A DNA stretch of 64,000 nt from Micromonospora sp. LH3U1 (GTDB lineage: Bacteria; Actinomycetota; Actinomycetes; Mycobacteriales; Micromonosporaceae). Position 1 is the stretch's first letter; the number at the start of each line of letters is the position of its first letter. The stretch is taken from NCBI RefSeq assembly GCF_028475105.1, contig NZ_CP116936.1:5269501-5333500 (forward strand), given 5' to 3'. This document shows, piece after piece, positions 32,971 to 40,268 of this stretch. The position numbers and the translations under genes were made by a program. The notes beneath the pieces were generated by a model. It was not told the DNA's origin and made no database searches. It worked only from the letters and a program-made list of their open reading frames with translations.

Positions 32971-33249
32971 TCAGCCCTCCTGCGGGGCAAGCGCCCACTC
33001 GGCCAGGCACTTGACCTGGCGCACCCCGGTCAGTTCGGTGCTCAGGCTGTTGATCTGTCGCGCTACGAACACGTCGGGGACCTCGCGCTCCTGGGCGCGG
33101 CGGTTCTCGCACTTCGGGTGCTGCAGCTCGGCCATCTTCGCCTCGACCAGGATCCGCACCTGGTGGGCGACGGCCAGCTCTGCCTGCAACTCCTGCTCTC
33201 GGGCGGTCGCCCAGCCCAGGGCGGCGGTCGCGTTGTCTTGCAAACTCAT
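32971..33249 (-). CDS. Unknown coiled-coil element protein
   Basis: A 92-residue helical protein (MSLQDNATAALGWATAREQE, LQAELAVAHQVRILVEAKMA) with heptad-like spacing and two cysteines. The ATG at 33249 overlaps an upstream frame's stop (ATGA) and has a GAGGCGAGG stretch in front; a start at 33267 is an alternative. Function unknown. Confidence 0.5.
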   Translation of the reverse strand: MSLQDNATAALGWATAREQELQAELAVAHQVRILVEAKMAELQHPKCENRRAQEREVPDVFVARQINSLSTELTGVRQVKCLAEWALAPQEG

Positions 33250-33473
33250 CTGCCTCGCCTCGTCCATATAGTTCGATTGGGTGTTGGGTTGGTTGCCCCT
33301 GGGCGACGTGGCGAGGGTGCGAGTCGGGCGGGCTCTGTTGAGCCGGGCCGACCGGCGTTCTGGGCACGGTCTGCGGTTCGGGCGGGGGCCGGTTGTCGTC
33401 GTCGCTGCGGGACCTCCGCCGGGCTGGGCGGTGGTGCGGCAACGCTCCGGGTCGACTTAACCGGGGTTCGCAC
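33246..33473 (-). CDS. Doubtful small Pro/Arg-rich reading frame
   Basis: A 75-codon frame from a GTG at 33473 (VRTPVKSTRSVAAPPPSPAE) to a TGA overlapping the next start as ATGA. Composition is Pro/Ala/Arg-rich and low in complexity, and no ribosome site is seen. The stop-start overlap is the only support; it may be noncoding spacer. Confidence 0.2.
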   Translation of the reverse strand: MRTPVKSTRSVAAPPPSPAEVPQRRRQPAPARTADRAQNAGRPGSTEPARLAPSPRRPGATNPTPNRTIWTRRGR

Positions 33474-33551
33474 GTCTGTGCTAATTCTACCGCAACATCG
33501 GGTTGGGACGCACGGGCCGAGCTGGTCACCGGCCCTGAGGTGGTGCGACGG

Positions 33552-34094
33552 TCACCGCCGCCGACTACCCGGGACGGTGTCGATCGAGTCGATGAACCCT
33601 GCAGGGCGGCGGGGTCGCTTCTTCGGTGGGGTCGGTGTGGGGTCTTCCGTGGCCTCCGGAGCCACAGGAACCGGCTCCCGGGGGTCAGGGCGGGTTCCGC
33701 CCGCCGAGCGCTCCGGAGCGGTCTCCCGACGCTTCGGCCTCACCGGCTCTGGCGCGGGCTGCGGCGGCTCCGCCGGAGTGCCCAACAGCGGCGACCACGC
33801 CAACCCGGCCCGCAGCTCCTGGTGCCGCTGCGTGACCGCCTGCTCCAGCTCGGCCAACTGTGCGGCGGACTCCCGAGCCGCCCGCTTCCGGGACGCCTCC
33901 GTGCACGGCCTCCTCGGCTCCACAAACGGCCCCGGGTCCGGACGGCCCTCCCGGACCGCCACCCGCCGCTGCGCCTCGTGCAACATCGTCATCAGCTCCC
34001 GCTCATCCGCCCGGCGGGTCGCCCACCAATCCGGGCAGGTCAACCCGCAGACGTTGTGCGTCGTGCGCCGCTTACCTGGCAGAACGAGCGCCAC
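33552..34094 (-). CDS. Unknown element protein with Cys/His N-terminus and disordered tail
   Basis: A 180-residue protein from the GTG at 34094, overlapping the end of the upstream HTH gene by 23 bp. The first 35 residues contain HNVCGLTCPDWWATRRADER, suggesting metal binding. A helical segment follows (ESAAQLAELEQAVTQRHQEL) and then a long Pro/Arg-rich tail ending DTVPGSRRR. The pairing with a sigma-like HTH gene could point to a phage packaging or regulatory module, but no terminase motif is present. Confidence 0.55.
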   Translation of the reverse strand: MALVLPGKRRTTHNVCGLTCPDWWATRRADERELMTMLHEAQRRVAVREGRPDPGPFVEPRRPCTEASRKRAARESAAQLAELEQAVTQRHQELRAGLAWSPLLGTPAEPPQPAPEPVRPKRRETAPERSAGGTRPDPREPVPVAPEATEDPTPTPPKKRPRRPAGFIDSIDTVPGSRRR

Positions 34095-34479
34095 CGGGCA
34101 CCTCCAGACCGTTCGCCTCGATCTCCAACGTCGCGATCATGTGCGACGGCCACTTCGCCCCGAGCAAATCGACGCGCTCCCGGTTGCACTGCAACACCAG
34201 CCGCAGCACGTTGGACCGCTCGCTCACCGTCAGATTCGGCAGGTCCAACAGGTCGTACGCGTATCGCCGCACCGTGTAGATCTGGTCTTCCGCCTCCCGC
34301 CGGACCTGCTCGGCCGTGTCCGACCCGACCCTCTGCAGCGCCTCCTGGTACCGGCGTTCGACCGTCCGCCGGCTGATGCCCATCTCCGCCGCGATCTGCT
34401 CGTACGTGACACCCCTGCGGCGCAGCTCCAACACCCGAAGCTCCTGCGTCGCGCGCTCCATTGCCGTCTTCGCAGCCAC
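34072..34479 (-). CDS. Sigma-like / terminase-small-subunit-like HTH protein
   Basis: A 135-residue protein from the GTG at 34479 (VAAKTAMERATQELRVLELR), preceded by GAGAGGGGG. RRGVTYEQIAAEMGISRRTV, then ERRYQEALQRV, is a sigma-70 region 4-type HTH of the kind also found in phage small terminases and element regulators. The C-terminal half is helical (LDLPNLTVSERSNVLRLVLQ). It could drive late transcription or bind packaging DNA. No large terminase is present. Confidence 0.65.
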   Translation of the reverse strand: MAAKTAMERATQELRVLELRRRGVTYEQIAAEMGISRRTVERRYQEALQRVGSDTAEQVRREAEDQIYTVRRYAYDLLDLPNLTVSERSNVLRLVLQCNRERVDLLGAKWPSHMIATLEIEANGLEVPGGARSAR

Positions 34480-34713
34480 CTCGCCCCCTCTCAAGATCAA
34501 CTTGCGCGTCAAGAAAACCACATCCAGACGTCACCGATGGGCACCCAGCACCCCGCCGTGCGGGGGCTCCTGACACGTCCGACCCGGTCTGACCTGCGGC
34601 GGAAGCCCCGTTGTTAGGGCAAGCACTAGGCCAAATCCTGCTCGGACCCGCCAGAGAGGGGCACCGACCAGGCCCCGGCCTGCGGCCTGCGAGAAGCCGG
34701 CAGCAAGTGCGGT

Positions 34714-35055
34714 CTACTCGGCGAGGTGCAGTTCTCGGGCTTCGAGGCTTCGTGCCCAGCCTTGTTGGGCGGCCCAGGCGGTGACTTGGTCAAGGTGTTC
34801 GCGGCGGATGATTGTCCAGGCGTGCCCGTGGTGGTCGATCGGCCCGTCGTTGACGTAGACGCCGTTGTCGAAGCACCAGCGGATGAGCTGGTGGCGGATT
34901 TTGAGTCGGTGCGTCCCAGGCTTGATGTTGATGCAGATGAGTTGGTTCGGGTCGTGGCCGGCGTCTGTTGCCCAGTCGGCCCAGTTGGTGAAGTCGACCC
35001 CTCGGACGTTGCCGATCTCTCCGTGCCAGCGGGGGTGGGGCGGTTCGATTTGCAT
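34714..35055 (-). CDS. Unknown 113-residue element protein
   Basis: Starts at the ATG at 35055 (MQIEPPHPRWHGEIGNVRGV), with GGAGG ten bases upstream. It has the segments DPNQLICINIKPGTHRLKIR, HQLIRWCFDNGVYVNDGPID and HLDQVTAWAAQQGWARSLEA. It looks like a compact alpha/beta protein with His and Trp residues. No family recognised. Confidence 0.6.
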   Translation of the reverse strand: MQIEPPHPRWHGEIGNVRGVDFTNWADWATDAGHDPNQLICINIKPGTHRLKIRHQLIRWCFDNGVYVNDGPIDHHGHAWTIIRREHLDQVTAWAAQQGWARSLEARELHLAE

Positions 35056-35077
35056 GGGTTGTGGTCCTCCGGCTGGC

Positions 35078-35608
35078 CTATTCGACGGGGTCTGGCCGTG
35101 TGGTGCCGGCTGCTTGGGCGATGTGGTCGATGTTGACCGTGGGCTGGAGGGGCGAGGGCTTCCAGCCGGTGTGTTCCTGAATAAAGCCACCCTTGTCGGC
35201 CTGGCCAGGCCGCCAGAGCTTGTCGACTACGGGCAGCCGGGTCCACTGGAGGCGTTCGCGGCTCGTGGGGTCGATGGGCCAGGTGTAGTGGGTGAGGAAG
35301 TCGTCGTTGCCGCCGGGGTACAGCCGGCTGTCCCAGGTCTGGAAGGGGGCGGCTTCGGCGGTTCCCGGGCCGTGGACCGACCAGAGGATGCGGACGGTGT
35401 GGGGGTCTTGGCGGGCGTCGTTGCGCTGGTCGATGTAGTGCTTGATCCATTGATCCCAAAGTTCGGCGGCGGTGATCTCGCTGAGGAGATAGTCGCCGGT
35501 GATGGGGTCGCCTTCGAGTTCCCAATGCAGTTCCAGAGGGACGGTGCGGGTGTAGTTGTTGGGGTGGTAGGTGAATTGCCATTCGCGGTCGGGGTCGTAC
35601 GTGGTCAT
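35078..35608 (-). CDS. Unknown 176-residue element protein
   Basis: Starts at the ATG at 35608 (MTTYDPDREWQFTYHPNNYT). Aromatic-rich and acidic, with WELEGDPITGDYLLSEITAA, LWDQWIKHYIDQRNDARQDP and WPIDPTSRERLQWTRLPVVD. A short helical end follows. No family is recognised. It lies 22 bp upstream of the previous entry in the same leftward operon. Confidence 0.6.
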   Translation of the reverse strand: MTTYDPDREWQFTYHPNNYTRTVPLELHWELEGDPITGDYLLSEITAAELWDQWIKHYIDQRNDARQDPHTVRILWSVHGPGTAEAAPFQTWDSRLYPGGNDDFLTHYTWPIDPTSRERLQWTRLPVVDKLWRPGQADKGGFIQEHTGWKPSPLQPTVNIDHIAQAAGTTRPDPVE

Positions 35609-35749
35609 CTCGTCTCGCTTTCTCGTGTCGGTTGGGTGCGAGGCTGCGCCTGGTCAGTGTCGCGTGAGTTGGGCGATCTGGTGGGCGAGGATCGCCAGTC
35701 GGGCTCGGAGGAAGTGGCTTTCTCGTGCTGGGGCGGGGGTGCGTGTTGG

Positions 35750-36328
35750 TCAGTAGTCGGGGTCGAGCTTGACGTTGACCTGCTGGGTCTGCGGTGTGAG
35801 GTATACGGGCTTGGCGGGGTCGACGGTGACGGTCCCGTTGGCGGTGCTGAATGCGACTCGTTGGCGGGTCCGGCCGGTGGGCTTGACGGCCAGTCTGCGG
35901 CGGTCGACGTACAGCTCGGCCTCGGTGACCACCCCGACGGGCAGGTCGCCTCCGGGGTTGGCGATGTGGGCGAGGTTGGCGGGGTGGAAGCCTTGGGTTT
36001 CCCAGCGGGTCCAGCCGTCGAGTTCGCAGATTTGATCGATGACGAACTGGTCGGCGGTGCGGTAGTTGCCGTCGTCGTCCTGGGTGGTGGTGGTCTCGGT
36101 CCTGCCGACGACCGTCCAGGCGCGGGGCTTGGCGTCCTTGCTGATTCGGGCGAGGCGCGAGGCGAGGTTTCCTACGACCAGTGCCAGTACGACCAGTGCC
36201 GGCTGGGGGGTGTCGTCGGTGCCGGTGTCGGTGGAGGTGAGCAGGAATTGGAAGGCGGGTTTGCCGTTGTAGTCGATCTTCCGGGGGTTGTTGGGGGTGC
36301 CTTCGAGGACGTGGAGGTTGGTGTCCAT
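35750..36328 (-). CDS. SSB-like / OB-fold element protein
   Basis: A 192-residue protein from the ATG at 36328 (MDTNLHVLEGTPNNPRKIDY). The order resembles single-stranded-DNA-binding proteins: an N-terminal strand with a sequence-change site, a middle strand pair ending AWTVVGRTETTTTQDDDGNY, then RTADQFVIDQICELDG (compare VVGRLE...DGN(K/R)RT...ADEV in SSB). The C-terminal half is beta-rich and lacks the acidic SSB tip. It lies next to the replication ATPase and the repeat-rich region 36438-36530, which supports a replication role. Confidence 0.55.
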   Translation of the reverse strand: MDTNLHVLEGTPNNPRKIDYNGKPAFQFLLTSTDTGTDDTPQPALVVLALVVGNLASRLARISKDAKPRAWTVVGRTETTTTQDDDGNYRTADQFVIDQICELDGWTRWETQGFHPANLAHIANPGGDLPVGVVTEAELYVDRRRLAVKPTGRTRQRVAFSTANGTVTVDPAKPVYLTPQTQQVNVKLDPDY

Positions 36329-36437
36329 GGCTGGGTGTGCTCTTTTCTGGTCGGGTTTTTGGGGTTGGAGTTGTCTGGGCGGGCCAGGTGGGTTGGTGCG
36401 GCGCAAGCCATCGGGATCGGGTGGGTGGTGGGTGGGT

Positions 36438-36530
36438 GGGTTGTCGTTCTTAGACAACCCACCACCACCACTCCCCGTGGCGCGGTGGGTTGCAACCCAC
36501 CGCAACCCACCGCAACCCACCGACCCACTT
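36438..36530. repeat. Palindromes and iteron-like repeats, candidate replication origin
   Basis: GGGTTGTC (36438-36445) pairs with GACAACCC (36453-36460). A 22-bp perfect palindrome spans 36482-36503 with half site GCGGTGGGTTG. Three exact tandem copies of CAACCCACCG follow at 36493, 36503 and 36513, then ACCCACTTAGG. The block lies between the SSB-like gene and the replication ATPase, as expected for an origin or a regulatory site of the replication operon. Confidence 0.6.
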
Positions 36531-38067
36531 AGGTGGTGGGTGGGTGGAGGTGGTGCTTCTTGTTCGCTCCGATGATCTTCTTGAGCCGCCCGGCTTGGAC
36601 GAGCCTGTCGGCCGCGCTGCGGACGGCCACCTTGTCGCCTCCGAGCCGGTCATGCAGCTCGTTCTTTCCGATCCCGGGCTCGGCGGTGACTGCCGCGATG
36701 ATGCGGCCGTCGAGTTCGTCGTCTCGGGTCGCCGCGCGGCCGGTCCCCTCGCCCTCGGCGGTCAACCGGCGGGTCTGCTGGTCGAAGCTGAGCCGCTGCT
36801 CCTGGACTTTGACGTCTCGCCCGTCGGCCCACAGGAACCGGTGGTCGGTCTTGGTGTCCCGGGTTAGGACCCACCGGGCGTCGGCCCAGTCGTCTAGTCG
36901 GGTCGCCGCCCGCGCCCGTTCCTCGCCCCGTTGTTGCTCGGCTCGGCCGGTGTGCAGCGGCAGGATCAGCTCTCGGACGCCAGCCCGGTCCTTGATCACG
37001 TCCAGGGTGTCGAGGAACGCCCCGACGGCGGTGTTGTCGTTCTCTTCGCCGCAGCCGACGTACGCCCTGGCGAACGGGTCGACCACCCAGACGGTGACTT
37101 CCCGCTCGGACAGCCACCGGACGACCCAGTCTTCAACCTGCGGGCTGGTCAGCGGCAGGCGCTTCCCCCGCAGGTGCAGCGCGACCACCCGGTCGGGGTT
37201 CTCGATCTGCTGGTCCCGGAGCCACCGGCGGTACATCGGCTCGGCGACTTCGTAGTTGAAGATCGCGACCCGCCCGCCGTCGGGGTTGACCTGGTACTGA
37301 CCGAGGAACGGCTGGTTGTCGACCAGGCTGCGGACCAGCTCATTGACCATGGTGGTCTTGCCGGTCTTGTACTGGGCGGTGAGGGTGACGTTTCCGTCGA
37401 CGGGCATCAGCCGGTCGACCCGGTAGGTGACCTCGGGGTCGGGCAGTAGCAGCTCTTCGGCGAGGGTGCCGTGGCTGGCGGGCTCCCGCCAGGTCTGGGC
37501 GAACAGTTCGTCTCGCAGGAGCTTGTCCGCGTCCCGGTCGACCCGTTTGGTCTTGACCTTCTCCCGGACGACTTGGGCGTGCCGTTCCTGCTCCCGGGCG
37601 GCTTCCGCTGCGTCCCATACGGCTTGGGCTTCGGGGAGCAGGGCGGGCGGCTGGTTTGGGAACGACTCGGCCCACGACTCTCGCCCCTGCCGGCTGTTGG
37701 GGCTGGCAGCCCAACCGGTCCAGGCTCGGAAGAAGCGAAGGGTCTCGTCGGCGGTGCACCCGTCGTAGAAGCTCCACATCTGGGTTTGGTGCTGCCAGTC
37801 GTCGTCGGTCGCGTCGGGCCACTTCGTGAGGAATTGGGTCCGCTTCTCGGCAACCCACTCGTCTCGCTGGCGGTGCAGCTCGGAGTACCGCTCGGGTGCG
37901 AGCCCGAGCAGACCGTCCTCAGTCGACGTTTGTCCTGGTACAATTGATCTTGCCTCGGTTTCGCCTTGGTTGTCGTTCTGGGTGTTGTTCCAGTCAGCCC
38001 TCAGGTGGTCGTTACGGGATCCGGCCATCTGGGGGCTTTCTGCTGCCTGCGGTCGGTCCCGGCTCAC
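36529..38067 (-). CDS. RecA-fold AAA ATPase (RepA-like replication protein)
   Basis: A 512-residue protein from the GTG at 38067, overlapping the upstream gene stop as GTGA. The N-terminal about 230 residues are charged (ELHRQRDEWVAEKRTQFLTK). The ATPase core follows: Walker A AQYKTGKTTMVNELV, GGRVAIFNYEVAEPMYRRWL, and Walker B VTVWVVDPFARAYVG, the AAA_25/RepA helicase type. A winged helix (IIAAVTAEPGIGKNELHDRL) ends the protein. Such proteins load or act as helicases in phages, plasmids and satellites. Iteron-like repeats lie directly downstream. Confidence 0.78.
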   Translation of the reverse strand: MSRDRPQAAESPQMAGSRNDHLRADWNNTQNDNQGETEARSIVPGQTSTEDGLLGLAPERYSELHRQRDEWVAEKRTQFLTKWPDATDDDWQHQTQMWSFYDGCTADETLRFFRAWTGWAASPNSRQGRESWAESFPNQPPALLPEAQAVWDAAEAAREQERHAQVVREKVKTKRVDRDADKLLRDELFAQTWREPASHGTLAEELLLPDPEVTYRVDRLMPVDGNVTLTAQYKTGKTTMVNELVRSLVDNQPFLGQYQVNPDGGRVAIFNYEVAEPMYRRWLRDQQIENPDRVVALHLRGKRLPLTSPQVEDWVVRWLSEREVTVWVVDPFARAYVGCGEENDNTAVGAFLDTLDVIKDRAGVRELILPLHTGRAEQQRGEERARAATRLDDWADARWVLTRDTKTDHRFLWADGRDVKVQEQRLSFDQQTRRLTAEGEGTGRAATRDDELDGRIIAAVTAEPGIGKNELHDRLGGDKVAVRSAADRLVQAGRLKKIIGANKKHHLHPPTT

Positions 38068-38297
38068 TGGGCACCCCCGTCCGGGGTTTCGGTGGCCTCT
38101 CCGAGCGCCTGGAGTAGCGCGGCCCGGGTGACGACCAGCCGACGGCCGAGCCGCAGGACGGGGACCGGGAACGCACCTTGCCGGGCGAGGTCGTAGGACA
38201 GATCGCGGCCGATGCCGAAGCAACTGCCGGCGGTGCGCAGGTCGACGGTCACCGAGAAGTCGCGGACTTGGTCGATGGTGGGGACGGTGACGTTCAC
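38064..38297 (-). CDS. Excisionase-like HTH protein
   Basis: A 77-residue DNA-binding protein from the GTG at 38297, coupled to the upstream XRE gene by GTGA. The core FGIGRDLSYDLARQGAFPVP, then VLRLGRRLVVTRAALLQALG, is the MerR/Xis-type excisionase helix-turn-helix in which RLGRR(L/W)VV is the wing. It could direct excision with the integrase or regulate the replication gene behind it. Confidence 0.72.
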   Translation of the reverse strand: MNVTVPTIDQVRDFSVTVDLRTAGSCFGIGRDLSYDLARQGAFPVPVLRLGRRLVVTRAALLQALGEATETPDGGAQ

Positions 38298-38512
38298 TCG
38301 GCCACCGCCTCGAACAGGTCGCCGACCTGGCAGTCGAGCACTTCGGCGAGCTGGAGCAGGACCGGCGGCTGCGGCGAGCGTTGGTTGTTCTCCCACCGGT
38401 TGACGTTGGTCCGTCGCGTCCCGAGCTTCTGTCCGAGACTGTCTTGCGTGTAGCCGGCGGTTTTCCGCCTGGCGCGTAGGTTCGCGCCGCTGAACACGTG
38501 TTTTGTTGCCAT
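38294..38512 (-). CDS. XRE-family repressor
   Basis: A 72-residue protein that is a single Cro/C1 HTH domain: MATKHVFSGANLRARRKTAG, YTQDSLGQKLGTRRTNVNRW, ENNQRSPQPPVLLQLAEVLD, CQVGDLFEAV. GGGGGT lies in front of the ATG at 38512. It is the first gene of the leftward operon and faces the rightward operon across a 516-bp control region, so it is the likely lysogeny-type switch of the element. Confidence 0.8.
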   Translation of the reverse strand: MATKHVFSGANLRARRKTAGYTQDSLGQKLGTRRTNVNRWENNQRSPQPPVLLQLAEVLDCQVGDLFEAVAE

Positions 38513-39028
38513 GGAGAGACCCCCGAGGTGTGGCTTCGGGAGCGTGCTTGCCGAGACTCCTGCGTCGTCCTTGGGTGACCGTCTTTGTGGTTCGGCGGGC
38601 AGCTCGACGTGGGGGTGTTGCTCTCGGCAGCGGCGTCCGTTCTCTGCAGGACGCTCTCTCTGGTCCGACGCTGGCGGGAGCCCGTTCGTTTGGGCTCGCC
38701 ACTCTTTGGACCGCTGACGCTCAGTTCCTCGCCGGAACTGCTCCAAGTAAATCAGGCTGCACCGTTCCGGGACCATGTTCGCTAGGCCACGCACAGCGTG
38801 TGCCGCGCCGCGTGTTCTGTTCCACGTGAAACGGGCAAACCGCCCCCCTGCAGCGAGTGGTGTGGACCACAAACCGGCGAAACTTCTCCCCTATGTGACT
38901 CATCTGTATCTGCACAGGATTGTGTCCGGATGCGATCCAGTGGTGGGATTTTCCTGCGGGGCTCTTGTCGCCTACCCACCCTGGGCGGCAAGGGCTCCGC
39001 AAATAGAACCCAATTCGAGGAGCACCGA
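38513..39028. promoter_or_regulatory. 516-bp divergent control region of the element
   Basis: No convincing gene is present. The region separates the leftward operon (XRE, Xis-like, replication ATPase) from the rightward operon (RHH, WhiB-like, integrase). It is less GC-rich than its flanks and contains the parS-like site at 38818-38833. Promoters for both operons must lie here, but no clear -35/-10 pair can be assigned with confidence. Confidence 0.6.
38818..38833. other. parS-like 16-mer
   Basis: TGTTCCACGTGAAACG matches the bacterial parS consensus TGTTTCACGTGAAACA at 14 of 16 positions, with the central CACGTG intact. It may be a ParB binding site, or a palindromic operator that resembles one. 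Confidence 0.4.
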
Positions 39029-39199
39029 ATGGACCCCACCGAACCGCGCAACGACGCCAAGGTGTGGCTTCTATTGCCCACCCCGATGAAGACCGACCTC
39101 GAACAGCTCGGCCAGCAGGACCGACGGCCGGTCAACTTCCTGATCCGCGAGGCGATCACCGAATACCTAAGCCGCCGCGACCAGGAGACCGCGAAGTGA
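39029..39199 (+). CDS. Ribbon-helix-helix DNA-binding protein
   Basis: A 56-residue protein with GAGGAG seven bases before the ATG at 39029. KVWLLLPTPMKTDLEQLGQQ, then DRRPVNFLIREAITEYLSRR, has the strand-helix-helix pattern of CopG/Arc-type regulators. It is the first gene of the rightward operon and overlaps the next gene by GTGA. Confidence 0.7.
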   Translation: MDPTEPRNDAKVWLLLPTPMKTDLEQLGQQDRRPVNFLIREAITEYLSRRDQETAK

Positions 39200-39339
39200 A
39201 GGCCGAGCCGCGCGACTGGCTGGCCGAACGGGTCGCCGTCGCGCTCGCGCTGCGGCCCGAACCGCAGCCCACCCCGGCCAGGGCGGCAACGACCCCGCCC
39301 ACCCCGACCGCCGGCCCCCGTCACAGGAGCAGCAGTTGA
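39196..39339 (+). CDS. Small unknown protein between RHH and WhiB-like genes
   Basis: A 47-residue frame from the GTG at 39196 that overlaps the RHH stop (GTGA). Its own stop overlaps the TTG of the WhiB-like gene (TTGA). It reads VKAEPRDWLAERVAVALALR followed by a Pro/Ala/Thr-rich tail. The double stop-start overlap supports translation. Function unknown. Confidence 0.5.
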   Translation: MKAEPRDWLAERVAVALALRPEPQPTPARAATTPPTPTAGPRHRSSS

Positions 39340-39905
39340 CCAATCAGCAAGGCAAAGACCCCGCCGACGTTTGGTATCAGCCCGGCCGGCTACTGCCGAA
39401 ATTCGTGGGCCGGGCCGGTCAGGCGTGCAAGGAGACGGATCCAAGCCTGTTTTTCCGTGCGGCCAAAGAGCACGCCGCGAAAGCGATCTGCAACACCACT
39501 CCCTGTCGGTGGAGGGCTGAGTGTCTGCAATTCGTCTTGGTGATGTCCCCTGACAGGGATCGGCACGGTGTTTGGGGCGGCACCACCCCTGCTGAACGGT
39601 ACCTAATTCGACAGGGAAAGATCCAGCCTGGAGACGCTTGGTCGGGGGCCGTCGCACAAGACGAACTGGATAGCGCCCTGCGCAATGCGGAGATTGAAGT
39701 GCATTCCAACCCTGGTCAAAGCAGCTCCCCGCGCTTTGATAAGTCGGAGCGAGCAGCACAAGTTCGTCTCTGTGCCGAACTGCGCCAACAGGGTTTATCG
39801 GTTGCGGCGATCTCCGGGAAACTCGACCTCAATTATCGGCTCGTCCTCGTACGGCTGCAGGCCGCCAAAGAAGCCCAACAGGCACCAACCGCGCAGCCCC
39901 AATAG
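39336..39905 (+). CDS. WhiB-like Fe-S protein with unusual cysteine spacing
   Basis: A 189-residue protein from the TTG at 39336, with AGGAG seven bases upstream. The WhiB module includes AGQACKETDPSLFFRAAKEH, then ICNTTPCRWRAECLQFVL and HGVWGGTTPAERY (the G-W-GG turn). Four cysteines are present, but the central pair is CX4C instead of the usual CX2C. The C-terminal region adds an HTH-like helix pair (RAAQVRLCAELRQQGLSVAA, ISGKLDLNYRLVLVRLQAAK) not found in ordinary WhiB proteins. Phage-borne WhiB proteins can interfere with host WhiB regulators; here it may control the element. Confidence 0.8.
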   Translation: MTNQQGKDPADVWYQPGRLLPKFVGRAGQACKETDPSLFFRAAKEHAAKAICNTTPCRWRAECLQFVLVMSPDRDRHGVWGGTTPAERYLIRQGKIQPGDAWSGAVAQDELDSALRNAEIEVHSNPGQSSSPRFDKSERAAQVRLCAELRQQGLSVAAISGKLDLNYRLVLVRLQAAKEAQQAPTAQPQ

Positions 39906-39971
39906 AAGACGGCCCCGGGACGGTGCACCACCACCAACCCGGGGCCTTGACCGCCTAACAGGAGGCGACCC

Positions 39972-40268
39972 GTGGACAACCTACCCACCAGCACGAACTA
40001 CCCAGTCCCCCGCCACGAACCCGACCACCGGCTGTCGTACGGCCTGCTGCTCGACCTGCGGGTCGTCCTGCTGCGGCACGGCTACCCCGAACTGACCAGC
40101 GCCGACCTCGCGGAGCTGATGAACGCCATCGACAGCTTCGCCTACGGCCCCCGACCGGCAGCCGCCGAGTACGGGCACGACCAGGACACCCCCGCCGGGC
40201 AGCCCCTCCCGGCAGGAGTCGAAGGCACCCCGATCAACACCCGCAAGACAAGGAGGAACCAGCGGTGA
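39972..40268 (+). CDS. Small unknown protein preceding the integrase
   Basis: A 98-residue protein from the GTG at 39972 with AGGAGG five bases upstream. A helical segment (LSYGLLLDLRVVLLRHGYPE, LTSADLAELMNAIDSFAYGP) precedes a polar tail. Its stop overlaps the integrase start (GTGA), so the two are coupled. It may be an accessory factor. No family recognised. Confidence 0.62.
   Translation: MDNLPTSTNYPVPRHEPDHRLSYGLLLDLRVVLLRHGYPELTSADLAELMNAIDSFAYGPRPAAAEYGHDQDTPAGQPLPAGVEGTPINTRKTRRNQR

Noticed and set aside
34626..36532. Overlapping long frames on both strands in the element
   Set aside because: Only the minus-strand frames with ribosome sites and compact order were kept; the plus-strand frame and the 318-codon minus frame lack starts and natural composition.
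38775..39089. Plus-strand reading frames across the divergent control region
   Set aside because: No ribosome site, unnatural composition and overlap with the RHH gene; treated as noncoding.
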